From contig NC_031774.1 of the NCBI RefSeq assembly GCF_001522545.3, forward strand, positions 22,182,566 through 22,246,565: 64,000 nt of DNA. Reading direction: 5' to 3'. Within the stretch, counting starts at the first letter, position 1. Each line of letters starts with the position of its first letter. The notes under the pieces were generated by a model. It was not told where the DNA came from and made no database searches. It was given only the letters and a program-made list of their open reading frames with translations. This document shows positions 49,501-62,662 of the stretch, one piece after another. A program made the position numbers and the translations under genes. The stretch is from Parus major. Lineage: Eukaryota; Chordata; Aves; Passeriformes; Paridae.

Positions 49501-50965
49501 GCCTAGTTCTGTGAAAATAACTGATTAATTTATACATTTCCAGTAGTAAAAGTTTACCACGGGCCCATTTGCTTTGCCAGAAGTAGGTTAAGTAGCAGCC
49601 ACCCACACACATCTGAGAAGCCTCAGGGAGTTTAGGTGTCTCTAGACTGAAGTGACAGCTGATTGGAAGTTTTCCCTAGTGGATTTTTGAACATAAGCAC
49701 CTGAAATCAGTAAGTTAAGTATTACAATTTAAGCATATGATGGGTTTCACAGATTTTTTTAAAGTGAAGCAAAGATGTGGCTGATTACTTAATTCCATTC
49801 CAGCTGCAGGGAAATGACTGAGTGCTGCATTTGTAGCTCACGAGTAAGACCAGAATGTTGCTTTGAAGCACCGATTCTAAAAAGCTGAAAACAAAGAAGC
49901 AGTCTTCACTCTCCAGCTGATGAACACTCCAGCAGACTAAGTGGCTGTACCTGGACATTGCAGGGACTTCTGAGATGCATAAATGCTGAATTCCTACTGA
50001 CTGCATTGCATTTGCATCTTATAATGATATTTGCTTGCCTTGGTCTGTCTCTCTTTAAATCTTGCCTTCCAGGAACTTCCATGTGAAGGCACTGTGACAT
50101 CGAATCGGGTGCTACTTAGACTGACTTACACATCTGTGGTTTTGACTTCAAATAGACACATCTCTCTTGCTCCTCCTAAAGTAAAACTTGAACCCAGTGC
50201 TCAAATGAAGGAAGGCCATTTGGCAGTTAGTTCTGTTGGGGTGATTTGACTCAAGGGATGTATCCAGTGAAAAGCACCACAGCCCTGGAAATGAAGGCAC
50301 CATTCGTTTTTATGTGTCTGTTTTATAGCTTCTCCAACTACTATTCTCTTGCTTAATTTCACTAGCCTTTTCTTAAAACTTTTTATTAGCAAGACAACCT
50401 AATTACTTGTTACTTTATGAAACGTCTACACAAGGGGGTGCTGTTACACGTGAACCGAGGTTTCTCATGTAGCCTCTCCCAGACAAATCTATTACAATAA
50501 ATTCCACAAATAAGCAGCAGATGTCAGCTCTCCAGCTCCTATCAAAAGATGATCCTTAAAATTCTGCCTTGCCTCAGAGATTCCCTACAGTTTTATTAGT
50601 GCTTTCCTGAACCAGTCATTTAATTTTGTTTTCCTGAGTAGCATCAGAAAGAAAATTCTTAATAATGGTGGGATAGCAGCCATGGGTGTTATTTGTTTAT
50701 ACACAAGGAGCAGCTGTTCTAGGAGAAAACTACTAGCAATAGAGTGCAGAGGGAGAAAAAAAAAACCCAAACAGAAAAAAGGGCAGAGCAGCAGGAACGG
50801 AATGAAAGAGGGCACACAATTAGGAGTAAAGAGTTTGGGTCTTGCTCCATATGTCATTATCTGGCTGATCAAAATCAGTCTTTTCTGCTTAATTTCTATA
50901 GAGAGGATAGTTATATTTACTTTGTTCTATAGAGATTTTAATAATCTACTTGTAAATGCTTCTCT

Positions 50966-50996
50966 TTTATTTTTTATTTATTTATTTATTTATTTT
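50966..50996. repeat. (TTTA)n microsatellite
   Basis: TTTATTTTTTATTTATTTAT and following TTTA units, with a shorter TTTA stretch at 53159-53175. Confidence 0.85.
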
Positions 50997-53724
50997 AAAT
51001 GAAAACAAACCTTCTGATTCATCAGAAATACGATAAGGAACAAGAAATGCACAGAAAAATAGGACCATATTCATCATGTTCAGATCAAAACAGCTGTCTT
51101 CCCCTTTTCTTTCTCCCTCCACACACCCTCCTGTTCCTCAGAAAGGAAAGAAGTCACAAGACACATAATCCTTAATCCAGGCTTTTCTCTATTTCAGTAA
51201 CCATCAGTAAGTCCTGTAGCTCCAGGAACTTTGCCTTTCCCAGGAAAAGGAATCAGGAACTAATGGCTTCCCCATCATATAATAAAAAGATCCCTTAAGG
51301 AAAATAATGGGAATGTCATTGGGGGAAGCATTTAAATTTAGGCTAAAGAAAATAGCCATATTTTAGTGAGAGTGAAAATTTTTGGTTTGCTCATTAGTCA
51401 GAGTAGGAAAAGCAGCCTTGTAACCGGCACAGTTTTTGACTGTGTGTAATATTCACTTGGAATTCTGATGACAAGTGTCTGTTGTACCTCAGCAGTTCTG
51501 CTCAAGAGAGCAATGACACTGAGCAATGACCTCTTGTCCTTGGCTTTCCCATTCTCAATAAAAACAAGTGTTCTGATCCTCAGTCCTATCATGTCCTATA
51601 CATACATAGTCCACCTACAGAAGTCTCCTGCTGAGCTGATGGGGCTAAAAGAATTGCATGCAGGCTTATTTCTATGCAGGATTATCTTGTTTATGTATAT
51701 GAGTGTTGTATAATGCAGAAATGTTACTCTGTATAATTGGTTGAGGAGCTAAAGAAATCCCCTGAAGTTTGTGCTTTTTCTGCCTAAATCCAAATTGATT
51801 AGAGTTTAGGAAATTATAATTATGTCCCCTTTCAGTCACTGCCTTAATTGTCCCTTTAAGAAGCAAGCAATTACAACGTCACAGTGGAATCCTCTGGCAG
51901 TAATACACAGAGCTCATGTTAGCCAAAGAGGATGGCTAACAAACACTGTCACTGGCTACCCATAACATACTCTGTGTGCATTAAATGGATGTTTGTACAG
52001 AACAATGTGCAATTTTTTTACAATCAAAGCCATGAAATTTCTGTAGTCTTCTTATCAAGAGATAGCAACAGAGAGAAGTGTGGATTTAAGAAGACCTAGG
52101 CTCATTTCCTCGTCTCTCATCTCTGAAAAAAAATCCCCTAACCAATTCACAAAACAGGAAATACCCTATGGAATTAATTTGAATTAAGAACTACAATGTG
52201 TCCTCATTTTAATCCAGGCAATCAAGTTAAAATCAAATTAACAAAGAGAAAAAATTAGAGGCCAAACGTTCTTTGAGTATTTTTTTAATTAACTCTGTTT
52301 TCATTATTTTTTTGCAGCTGCTTTTATACCTTCAGGTTCTAAGTAGAACTGCAGGCAAAGAGCTGAAAAGAATCTGATCATTCTTACATAAAACACAGAG
52401 ATCTTCCAAATTGTTCTCTGCTAGAACTTACAGTTTCCAACACATATTCTGTTGGGGGTGGGGGGCAAGGAGAGATAAGGGAGAGGAAGGTTGAATACCT
52501 CTTTAAAATTTGACATTCTTTTCAGAGTTCAACAATTTATATCCCAGTCATAAATCTGTGTTGAAATTTCATGTGAAGAGCAATTTTTTCCAGTGTTTCT
52601 TCTTCTAATTTTTAAATGCCTTCTGACCACACTATAACTATTCAGTGTGAGAATTACAGGGCGTGTTTGAACACTTAGTTGGCACTAACACTGGGATATC
52701 AGATGTTCTTATATCCTTTGGGAATTTTTGGCCTTTGAGGCTGCCTGGAAAGAGTATGCCATGAGAATTTATTTTCAAAGCTTCACATCATTCTAAAGAA
52801 CTGCAGAGAGTTCATTATTTTATTTTATGCTTTGAGTGAATATTAGAGAGAACTGCTTCTAGTTAAATCAGTTTATCCATTTCTCATTTTAATTATGAGC
52901 TTGAAGTATTCTTACTATCGCTGGTATAAACTTTTCTATTTTCATCTTTTCAGAAATTCCAAACTCTGCTACACAAGGTTTTGAGCAACCTGCTCTAGTA
53001 TACCCTGCTTTGAATGGTAGGACAGAGTAGATGGTTTCCAGATTATTTTTCTGATGTGTATCAGTCTATGGTTCTCACTGAAGCTCTTTTTGAAATGCTG
53101 TTCCTGGTAACCTGGAAGTCTGCTTATGGGCAGAATATACAGTAAGTGCTTATGATGTTATTTATTTATTTATTCAAAACCCATTCTACAATTTCCCTTA
53201 ACTTGGGACAGTTTTTCTATAAAATTGAGACTGGGATTTGAGGAATTCAGTTTAAAACTTGTTTGTTTTTAAATGACTTCAGGACTCTCACTGTTCTGTT
53301 ACAGATGCCCTCTAACTCCACCCTGTCCCGCCCTGGTCCAGTCAGAGTTTGTAAATCTCTTTCCTAATCACCCGGGGTGCCTACAGAACTTACCAGTGGT
53401 TGGCAGGTGGAGTGTCAACACGTCAAAAATACACCCAGCAAATGATCTGGCTACAGACTCTTCATGCTTGGTGCATGTTGCCAGCACCTGCTTCTGGGCA
53501 GCCATCTCAATGTGATCACACTTAAAAACAAGTTAACAGAGCAGTGCAGATGTGACTTAGAGTTGTTCACTTTCCTGAAGCCAGGAGATAAAACATGAAG
53601 TCCTTGCATTCTGTTCCAGCAAAACTGAAGTACAGTTGGAAAGTTTTTCTGAGAGTTTTTCATCATGGTTCCTTTGTTAAAGGCAAAAAATAGCTGCACG
53701 TGGAAATTGTCTTGCGTATGTTAG

Positions 53725-53756
53725 AAAAAAAAAAAAAAGAAAAAAAAAAAGAAAAA
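53725..53756. repeat. A-rich tract with G interruptions
   Basis: A runs of about 14, 10 and 5 separated by single G. No retrocopy was recognised to the left. Confidence 0.85.
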
Positions 53757-56700
53757 TGTCTCTTAATGTTCTTATAAAAATACTGTGTGTTTCAGGCTAA
53801 GGTTAAAATCTTCCATTACAGCAATGATCAATATTTATTAACAAGAGGGATTAAACAAAAGTGTAGATGATCTCCCTTATTTGGAGGTTATTTGGAGAAC
53901 TCCTATCTTTCCTTCTTAACCTGGCTGTTGACCCACTGTGTTAACCCTCAGAACCTGGACACTTAGTATTTTAATGTAAAAAAATATTCATTGTTACATT
54001 TTTAGGCTAAAATAATTCTTTTTCCTACCTATTATTTCTTCTTCTTGGTGTTGCTGGTAATGGTGTCCCCACTGCTGTCATATGCAACATATCATATTGA
54101 AGTGACTTTTGACATTTCATATTGTGTTTTCTGTGTCAGTTATGCTTTAAGGCACATTTGTGGGTAACTCAGTAATTTCTGGGTAACTTACAGATGAACC
54201 TAAATAGACTTCCCTTGTTTAAGAAAGTGGGTCATGCAAATGAGGTCTATCTGACTCTCTTTAAAAAGAGCAAATGGACCTTGCTCTAGAAGAGTTCCGT
54301 GTACTTAGAGTAAGCAGTTTCATATATGATGTCAGCCCTGCTGGATGCCTAACTTAGGACTGGAACACTGTAAAAACGTTAGATAATGACTGTACTTGAT
54401 GTAGCCTACCTGATGGGATCTACACCGTGGCCATCAGGTATTTTTCCATAGTCACTGATTTTTATCTTGAGTTTAACATCTTATTCATTTAACCACTCTT
54501 AAAATCAAGTTTTTTAAACATGAGGGAAAACAGTAATTTTATTACTGCCAAGACAGGAATATGAGTGGTAACATGGTGAGTAACAGCTGACATGCCCAGC
54601 CGTTCTGTCTGAAAAGTTAATTACTTTTTTAAGTGAAATAAAGGGTAACACTTGCTGGAAGGAAGAATTTTGATGGAGAAGTAAGGAGTTTGGGAGGGGA
54701 TATCATCTTCCCTTGGTCATTTTGAGAATTTTGAATGATTTCTTTACAAAGAGCAGTATTTTTTCCTCCTAGGAAAATCCTCAGCATTGACCCCATCCAG
54801 CCCCTGCAGTCTTGCACTGTGACCCCCTGCACCTCATTCATTTGTTGCCATTTTTCATTCTGCTTACTTCCCCTTACCCCACAATTCTTTAATTGTAAAA
54901 CCTCTAGAAATGTGGCTTTGTTTCTAAACACTTTTCTCCATTCTTATTTTTTTATGGCTCTGTCACTCGTCTTAACTAAAGTCTTTGCCTCCTTACATTT
55001 TCTTACCAGCTCTGTCTGAGAAACACAAAACTATCACATATCCTCTGTGAAGGACTACAGATCTACTTCCACTCTTGAGTTATCTTCTGCATATAGAAAA
55101 AGGGATGAATAATATTATTCTGCCCGGTAATACATGGATTCATCCAAGAATAAGGAGGGGAATAGAGTTTTGAAGTTCATCCTGGGAGCAAAGAGTTTGT
55201 AAGAATTCAGGTACACAATATTTTTTTTATTATATGTAATACCCAAGTCACATTAGCCCTTTTAAAATGCAAGGTGGGTATACTTTTAGTAGGAATTTGG
55301 ACCATGTTTTTAGTGTATCAAGAATTTAAAAAACTCTTTTCTCCCTTATTACAAGTATCCCACTGCCCTTATTGTCTTCTCAATAATCGTGGAACAATTG
55401 TAGAACAATCCAATGTGGAAAAAAAACCAAAAAACAACAAAAAAAGGCAATTTCCTGTTCCAGCGTGGAGTATAAATGCAATTTCATTGTCTGGCTTCTT
55501 GACTGTAGTAACCTCCTCAGGCTAAATTGAAGGACTTCTTGCTGGGAACTAGGATTGAAGAGAAAATCCCCTTCTCTTGCAGATACAGAACTCTTTTAGG
55601 TAGAGAGTTTTTCAATGGAGAAAAACTTGTTACAAGGCCAGATGTTGGTGATTAAACCGTAGGAGGAAAATTACTTGGCAAATGTTTTTCGTATAGCAAA
55701 TTTAAGATTTATCAAAATCTATTGTGTTTTTTGCCATAGTTCACCTGCAGTTCTAGGAAATCAGCCAATATATTAGAAAAACAGCAGATGCATGATTTGT
55801 GCAGTTAATGCGGCTGCTCTTCTGTCTACAGCTGATGGTGTCAAAATAAGGTCCATGGTGTCCTAGAATGTAGCCAGTGGGATGTTCTTGGAACTCTTAA
55901 AATAGCACTAAACTCCCTCATCATTTTCCAGACAAAAGTTTAACAGTTTTGTGCTTCTCTTGAGTGTAGGGGTCATCCGTGTTACGGATATTTACGGTGG
56001 AATTAGGATATCAGGAGTCCATAGTGTCTGGCATCCTAATCTTTGATTGTGGCCAATATGGAGTGATTCAGCAAATGGTAAAAGAAAATCTGTAGTACTT
56101 ATTCAATTAAAAGGCAAGCTGTGCCTCTCAAAAATTCTTCATTGTTCCCATCTTCATCCCCCTAAACCAGAAGCAAACAAAAACCAACCAAAATAACCCC
56201 CAAAACCCCAATACTTTAAATGTTGATCCACCATCAAGAAAGTTTTATAAAAGAATCTTCTCTCACAAGACAAACTGACAACATTGAGACATCAATTAGT
56301 GCTTTTCATAGCAAACTTAACAAACTGTGCCGATTTGGTATGGACTTCACATACTGTTTCTCTGTGGGGAATATCTGTGATCCCCAAAATCAGGGGAGTA
56401 TGATACAGCTATGAAGAGGCTGTGCTCTTGTTCATAAAGGCTTAAAAAGTTAGGGAAAACACTGTTAGATAACTCCAGGCTGCCTGACTTTTATCTAATA
56501 TAATGGATGGCAGACCCTGGAACCTGCTGACAAAATTTGGTGTTTTTTCAAAAGTACAGAGAAAAATTGATTCTTTTTCACAGCTATGTCAGTACAATGA
56601 AATACAATTTTGTGTTTAAATCAAGATCAAGTAATTAGACTAAAAATATTCGTAAAAAAAAAGTTATGTGGCAAAAAGTCACACAACAATATACCCAGTG

Positions 56701-58689
56701 CACTTTACCTGAGGTGGTCAGCTGTCATACTACAGCAGTGAGTTCACCAGGTGGAAATTCATACACTCATTTTAATTTTCACAATTCTTACGTTGCACCT
56801 TTTTATAGGCTTATTCTTCATATTCATATCTGTACACCCTCTCATATGGCTTTCTGTCACCTCTTGTCACTTCAAGGTCTCAGGTTTCTCTTTCTGATTT
56901 GCATTCCAAGTTATTTGTCTGATATTCATCTGATATTACCAGTGTTGTCTTAAATACTGGATATCAGTGGTCTTTGCATATATAAATTTGTCACGCCACC
57001 TGCTTAAGAGAACAATGTACCATGTTAGATTTCCTCTTTACAGTAGTCTACTTCAATTCTGTCTATCATTTATAACATCACTCAGTGAACTCTCAAGATT
57101 TTGCCAGTTTCTAGCATTTTTAACTTCAGGATGTAGAGTCCTTTAATAGACACCAGAAGACAATCTCACTACCACTTCCCTAAGTACTTTGTCTAGTTTA
57201 TCGCTTATGTCAAGATTTAATCCAGGATGGGTCTTTATAGAATTACTGTAGGTGATTTCACAGCACTCCTCTCTCTTTGTGCCCTTCTAGTGCCTGCCTT
57301 TTCTCTGATGGTTCTTACTTCTCTAATCCAGGTGTTTTTCAGCTGTGTATCACATGATACTCCATCCCACTTTTCACAGCCCTCCACTTTGGCTCTTTCC
57401 CTTATTTCAAATTGTAATATCCAAACAGAGTTTTATTTCTTTTCCTGTGGTGTTAATAAGCTTTATGAATGGATATCTTTATGGGATTTGCTGATATTTT
57501 TATATAACTGATTTCCATAATTTAAATTCAATTATGTTTTATTTCTTTTAACTCTCTGAATGTTTTTACAGTAACTGTGTTATTTAGAGCTCTAATGCAA
57601 TGTATGTCTTATTGTTAATTTGTAAAAACATGCTGTCTTTTTGTCTTTTTCTTTCTCTTTCATTTTTGCAGACCAAAGTCAATTTGTTTCAAGATTTATC
57701 TTATTACAATATCTCTTTAAATAGACAGCTTTCTCTTGGAAGAAATCTTCATCTCTTCTGACTGCCCATTGCCACAGAGCTGCGAGGATTTAGACAAAAC
57801 GAAGCAGTACTGCAGTGGTCTATGGTTTTCATCTCCCACTCTAAGTCCCTTATTTTATAACTGGCTGACTTGTCTGCTCTATTCCTCTGTATAGCTCATT
57901 TCATTTGTCATACCTAGTGCTGGAAGCCAACATCTCCAAGCAATTGATGACTGCTCACCTGGACCATTTTTTCTCTTATTGCTTATTCCTCCCTTCTGTG
58001 GCTCATATCCATATGTGGTTCATATAATTTTTAAGAGAAGATCAAAATTAAAAAAAACAAATCAAACACAAACCAGATTTTTTTTCCAGCTATTTGCCCA
58101 TCATTACACTCATGTGAACTAAGACTGGATTTGAACCAGGCTTCCAGTAGTAAAGACTGAACAATCTTTTTCTGGCAGCCAGCATGTGTCTTCCTCCAAA
58201 TTATTATTCTCAATAGGTACTTTAGATTTCAGCTACTGGTAGTCCATGGCATCTCATGATCATCTGAGTGATTGCTTTTCTAGTCTGTCTGTGAAGGTAC
58301 AAGGTGGAAAACTTTATCTTAGCATTTTAGCAAACTCTTTCAGGTGAAAATCAGAGAAATTGAAAGGAAGGTATAAAGTCCATCAGATTTCCACTTAATA
58401 AAGCCATCCCTGCTTATCAGATCTACAATTGTCAGCAGGCTGGAGTACTGGATACTGTAGCCATAAGCAGCTTCAAGCATAATAGCAACTTTCATCTCTC
58501 CCTCTCTTAAAAATTTTCTCAAAGGCACTGAAATCCTAAATAATTTTCCTCACAGCTGAAAAATAAAACAAAGACGATGAGAATTACCAGTATTATGTAA
58601 ACAGTTGAGGTAAAGGGAATGTAGAGCATGCAAGGAATTCAGGCACTCCTTCACCTTCAGAGTTAGTGTGACCTACTCTTTTGGTCAGT

Positions 58690-59070
58690 CTTGTTTTAGT
58701 CAGTCTCTCATATAATCACAGCCAGACTGGGCCCTACCTGGCCTCACAATCACTTCAGCCAGCTCTCGAACACCTGTGGGTGTGTATTGTCAGGGCCCAC
58801 AAGTCTGTAGGGATCAAACTGCTGTAACTGTTCACACACCAACTCTTCCTTCACTGGGGGTAGATCTGTGTTTTCATCAACTTGGATCTTTGTTCACAAG
58901 GTTTGGGTAAAGAGAGAGGTGTAGAAAGTGCCTTTTCAGTGCTGGTGACTAGTTCACCACTCCTGTTTAAAAGTGGGCCAATAACTTCCTTCTGTTTCTG
59001 CTTGTATTTCAGCAGGTTAGTACCACTGGTGTCTCTCTTCACACTAATCTGTCAGACTTGTGCTACCCCA
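58690..59070 (-). mobile_element. Decayed CR1 LINE fragment, ORF2 reverse-transcriptase region
   Basis: Minus-strand translation gives pieces of CR1 ORF2 just before and within the reverse-transcriptase domain. GPLLNRSGELVT (from about 58985) matches the linker before the RT. After frameshifts come EELVCEQLQQFDPYRLVGPD with THPQV, corresponding to the conserved KSMGPDGIHPRVL region, and in another frame ELAEVIVRP. Order and spacing match the family. It is an internal fragment lacking the CR1 3' end, with stops and frameshifts, older than the other copies. The minus-strand open frame 58851-59042 belongs to it and is not a gene. Boundaries are approximate. Confidence 0.85.
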
Positions 59071-59436
59071 TGCCACAATACACCAAGTACAATACACCTA
59101 CACAGGAACTGAGTAACTTCAGAGGCAATCAAAAACTGAGATACATCACATAAGGATGCAGGGAGCATTGAGTGCATGATGGATCTTCAGCTTGCAGTAA
59201 GAATGAGATGCTCTGACTCTACTCTTTTCAGCAATGTTCTGGCTCTTATGTACATGACAATATGATGGACATCTAAACCCACTCTCTTGGTAACTGGGAA
59301 TATAAATCTCAAACACCAGGTAACTGATTCTCTTGTAGAAGGCTCCCCATAAGGATCACTCTTCAGATAGAGGGGATATCAGATGTAGTACACAGATGAG
59401 GCAAAGCTCATGAGGGTGATGATGATGATGATGATA

Positions 59437-59472
<36 letters not shown>

Positions 59473-60610
59473 TTAAACACACCTCTGAAATTTATCCACA
59501 TTTTTTTTCCATTCCAAGATAAGGTGCTTGGATATTTATGAAAGGATACTTCAATAATTATCTCATGTACTCATCAATATGTCTGAAAAAGTACCGAAAA
59601 GCATGTACTTTCAAACAAAGCTTTAAGGCTTGAACAGTTATGCATTAGATCAAGGACTCAGTCTCAAGTTCAAGTCAAAATTTACATGCATAGCCCCAGA
59701 GCTCAACAGCTACTGAAAAATACTCCTTCTATTTTCCCTTTTTCCCAAGCTCTAGCTGAACCTGTGCTTATTGACCTTCAAGGGACACAGCAATATCTTT
59801 CTTACTCAGGCCTTGCCTGAGGGGTGATGCAATGACAGACTGAATTGTCATTCTGGGAATTTGGTTGGCATTTTGTCAGTTTTGCTTCACATCAATTTAG
59901 ATAACTGTGGCTTATCGTGTGTCTCTATGATGGCAAAGGTATATGATATATATGAAATGAAAACTATATATGTAAATATATCCTGGTAACTCTGGCAGCA
60001 AAATTATGTAAATGTCAACTGAAAAGCTCTTTCACACCATTAAGGATGAATGTGCATATTGGGATTTTTAACCCTCTATGAGAGACTCATATCGTCCCAC
60101 AGTCATATTACAAAGTACATGTGCAATTGCTTTCCTTGTGTTCAGAAATACTCCCTGTAATGAGCAGAGATTTCAGGATATGAATTTAAGGCTTAGAACC
60201 TAAGGTATCTGGTAAGCTAGCTTCTGTTACTTTTATTAATTTTGTCTGATAACCATAGTTGCAGTATTAAATACTGTGACAAGATGCAATACTCATCAGG
60301 CAATTCTGGTCTCAGAGGTTGGATTCATCATCAGGAAGCTTTGTCAATTTCTAGAAGAAAGCTTAGGGAAAATAAGCTATCTTGAAAAGTTCAATAATTC
60401 AAAAACACCTTTCTTTCACAGCCTCTTCTGGGTCCATGTTTCAGGTAAGGATGTAAAATTTGGAAGTAGGGAAGCCTTTACAGCAGGGTAGATCTGCCGT
60501 GACAATCATATTAAAAAGAGCCCAAACTTGGTCAAATTAGAGAATATAAACTTCTAAGAGTTTTACAGCTATGATCTTTAGCATGCTTAATCTTTTTATA
60601 GCTCCTATTT
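59071..60610. other. Unique sequence with GAT microsatellite
   Basis: No gene recognised. It holds the microsatellite at 59417-59469. The rest is AT-rich with short open frames. Confidence 0.5.
59417..59469. repeat. (TGA/GAT)n trinucleotide microsatellite, 53 bp
   Basis: GAT units repeated about 17 times with a single interruption (GATAAT near 59433-59438). The array is long and nearly perfect, so it is probably length-variable. Confidence 0.95.
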
Positions 60611-60845
60611 TCAGGAAGATCCACAAACGCCAGAGGTTTATGTCCAAAAGCAGACAGAGGAGTCCTGCAACTTCATTCCAATAGAGGAAGAGTCCACCGG
60701 GGCACGCGCCCGCGGGGTTTTCTCTCTCGGGGTTTCTGAGGGCGCAGCCTCCTTTTATCCTAAACTCCCGGCCGCGTGTTGCTCTCTTCCTTCCCCACTG
60801 CCTGAGGCACTAGGAAGGTACAGCCCTCCCGAACAGCCTTCCACA
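60611..60845 (-). mobile_element. Young ERV 3' LTR (235 bp), CpG-rich
   Basis: Read on the minus strand, the LTR begins TGTGGAAGGC and ends CTTCCTGA, near-complementary ends. A TATA box (GGATAAAAGG, 60751-60760) lies about 85 bp into it, followed by a CpG-rich leader (CGCGGGCGCG on the minus strand, near 60704-60713). A polyadenylation signal variant (CATAAA, about 60637-60642) follows, giving a U3-R-U5 order. A purine tract (AAGGGGGGAA) precedes it directly. Retained CpGs, unlike the rest of the window, suggest recent insertion. The tract places it as a 3' LTR; no partner 5' LTR is present. Confidence 0.72.
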
Positions 60846-60858
60846 TATTCCCCCCTTG
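60846..60858 (-). other. Retroviral polypurine tract
   Basis: The minus strand reads CAAGGGGGGAATA, immediately upstream of the LTR's TGTGG start. It is the expected plus-strand primer for reverse transcription. Its position shows the LTR is the 3' one and that the sequence to its right (higher coordinates) is retroviral interior. Confidence 0.7.
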
Positions 60859-60881
60859 AACCTGCTATTTAACCCCAAAGC

Positions 60882-61169
60882 TCAGAAACTCAGGCTGGTG
60901 CAGGTCCTTGTCTTCTTCAGGAGCCCGGCTGTCCGGGCTCTGCAACAAACCTGCTGCCCAAAGTTAGTACAGACATTAGGACCTATTTGAAAAACTTTAA
61001 CACCCACACCTTCACCTTTCACATTCTTTGTAGACATTAACTTTCCTCTCACTACTGATGCCCAAACCACATGCTTGTTGCTGAACAGAAGGAATGTGTA
61101 TGACTTATTCCCTGACACCTCTGCTACAGAGCTGGAGTGTGCATGCAGAGCTAAGCAGTCACCTTCTGC
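60882..61169 (-). pseudogene. ERV internal fragment with terminal open frame, product unknown
   Basis: On the minus strand, about 95 codons are open to a TGA at 60882-60884, ending 24 bp before the polypurine tract, where the last gene of a provirus normally ends. The peptide includes SYTFLLFSNKHVVWASVVRG and CTNFGQQVCCRARTAGLL. I do not recognise it as envelope, integrase or any known protein. Upstream an in-frame stop interrupts it and no further retroviral sequence was recognised, so the provirus is truncated. It is non-functional as it stands. Confidence 0.4.
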
Positions 61170-61640
61170 TTAGATTGGAGTGGAACACTGAAGATTAGGG
61201 AAAAAAAAATCTGCAAGGATTTTTCTCTTTGTGCAGAAAAGGATGTGCAAAACTAGAAGAAGGAAAGTGAAGATGTTGGAAGCTGACAGCTGAGATAGGT
61301 GTGTTCAGGAGGGATTCTGTGCCTGGTTGGACGGGGGGATGCTGTCACTTAACATCCTTGAGAGAAAAGTGGCAAGCGAAAAAATGTCTGTCTGGGAAAA
61401 AATGGTGCCATGTCCCTATGGCAATAGGAAAGAAATTGAAGGTCTCACCAGTCAGTCAGTACTGACAGGGCAAGGAAAATCAGGAGAGAAACCTGAATGG
61501 ACTACCATGAACACACTGATAGGTTGAGGAGACTAAGTAGGAGTTTATGCTTGGTAAGAAACCATCTGATAGAAGGAAACAAAGATCCAGTCTGAGTCTA
61601 GGAGGATGTTGGTCACATGCCTAATGAGTTGTTTGGTGCT

Positions 61641-61657
61641 TTGTTGTTGTTGTTGTT
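61641..61657. repeat. (TTG)5 microsatellite
   Basis: Short TTG array followed by TTTTGG and an A8 run; low-complexity. Confidence 0.8.
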
Positions 61658-62509
61658 TTGGTTTATTAAAAAAAACCCCAAAAAACAGAATAAAATCAGC
61701 AGGGAGAGTCCTGTAAAACACCTGTGAAACACTTGACCAGGAGCTATTAGCAGGCCTATAAAAAAGATGGGAAGATGCTGACACTACTTTTTCCACAAGT
61801 TCAAATCAAATGCTTGAGTTCTGCATGGTGACTGACAAGTCCAACCTCAGAGATACCAGCTGATTTTGCACGCAGCTTTTTCTGGTTTTCAACTTACCTT
61901 AAAATTGCAAGGTATTAAAGATACTCCAGAGTTAAAAAAGCTTTTGTAGTTTATAATTAAAACTTAATTTTCCATTTATGAAACATTGCTGCTTCAACTT
62001 GGTTACTCTTGGTTAACTCTTCCTTGCCATGAGATCCCCATATATTTTAGCATGAATGATGCTCACTTGCTGGGAAAATATACTCAATAATTGATTTTTA
62101 TTCTGTTATTCAACATGCACTACAGGGCTTATAAGCAACTCCAGGCTATGAAAAGTTGAGATTTTTACCCCTCCCTTTGTAAACATTTCAAACATCTAAA
62201 AGCATTATAAATGGTAACGCCTTTAGTATCATAATGTGAAGAGTTTTTATTATTACTTCCAGTTGACCGAGGGAGAGCTTATTTACAGAGATTGAGGTAA
62301 AGAGCATCACATGCTTGTAGTTGTACACCATCGTGTGTCGGTGGCAGAGTTTTTAAGAGCTCTCTGTGCTGTATAGCCTATTATGTGTTCAAAGCACAAT
62401 TCAGTTCCAACTGGAAATGCCCAGCTGTTGTCCCCAGCAGACCTGGGGTAGTAATGCAGGCATAGCTACTGAGAACTGAGGGAAAGAGCATGTAGTAGGT
62501 GTTTGGTTT

Positions 62510-62551
62510 GAGTGAATTGTCTGATAGTTCGAGTGAATTGTCTGATAGTTC
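62510..62551. repeat. Exact 21-bp tandem duplication
   Basis: A 21-bp unit beginning GAGTGAATTGTC and ending GATAGTTC occurs twice with no mismatch (62510-62530 and 62531-62551). Identity suggests a recent duplication. Confidence 0.93.
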
Positions 62552-62641
62552 CCAAATATTCTATATCAAAGAGGGGAAGATTCTGATTTCATAGAAAAAA
62601 AACTTGAAAATAGTCTAAACTTGAAACTGCTCTGCAATATC

Positions 62642-62662
62642 TTTTTTTTTTTTTTTTTTTTT
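62642..62662. repeat. Poly(T) tract, 21 T
   Basis: An uninterrupted T run; no retrocopy signs beside it. Confidence 0.9.

Larger units (their letters stand above)
46174..58689. other. Long unique AT-rich stretch, no gene seen
   Basis: About 12.5 kb. Simple repeats: (GT)7 at 46541-46554, TTTA repeats at 50966-50996 and 53159-53175, an A-rich tract at 53725-53756, and A-rich (CAAAA)-like tracts near 55419-55446 and 56174-56214. Acceptor-like pyrimidine tracts ending in CAG occur (for example near 52290-52320 and 57640-57670) but none leads into a convincing coding exon. Confidence 0.5.

Noticed and set aside
57640..57780. Strong acceptor-like site (TTTCATTTTTGCAG) suggesting an exon
   Set aside because: The following open frames stop within about 30 codons and no donor in a consistent phase was found.
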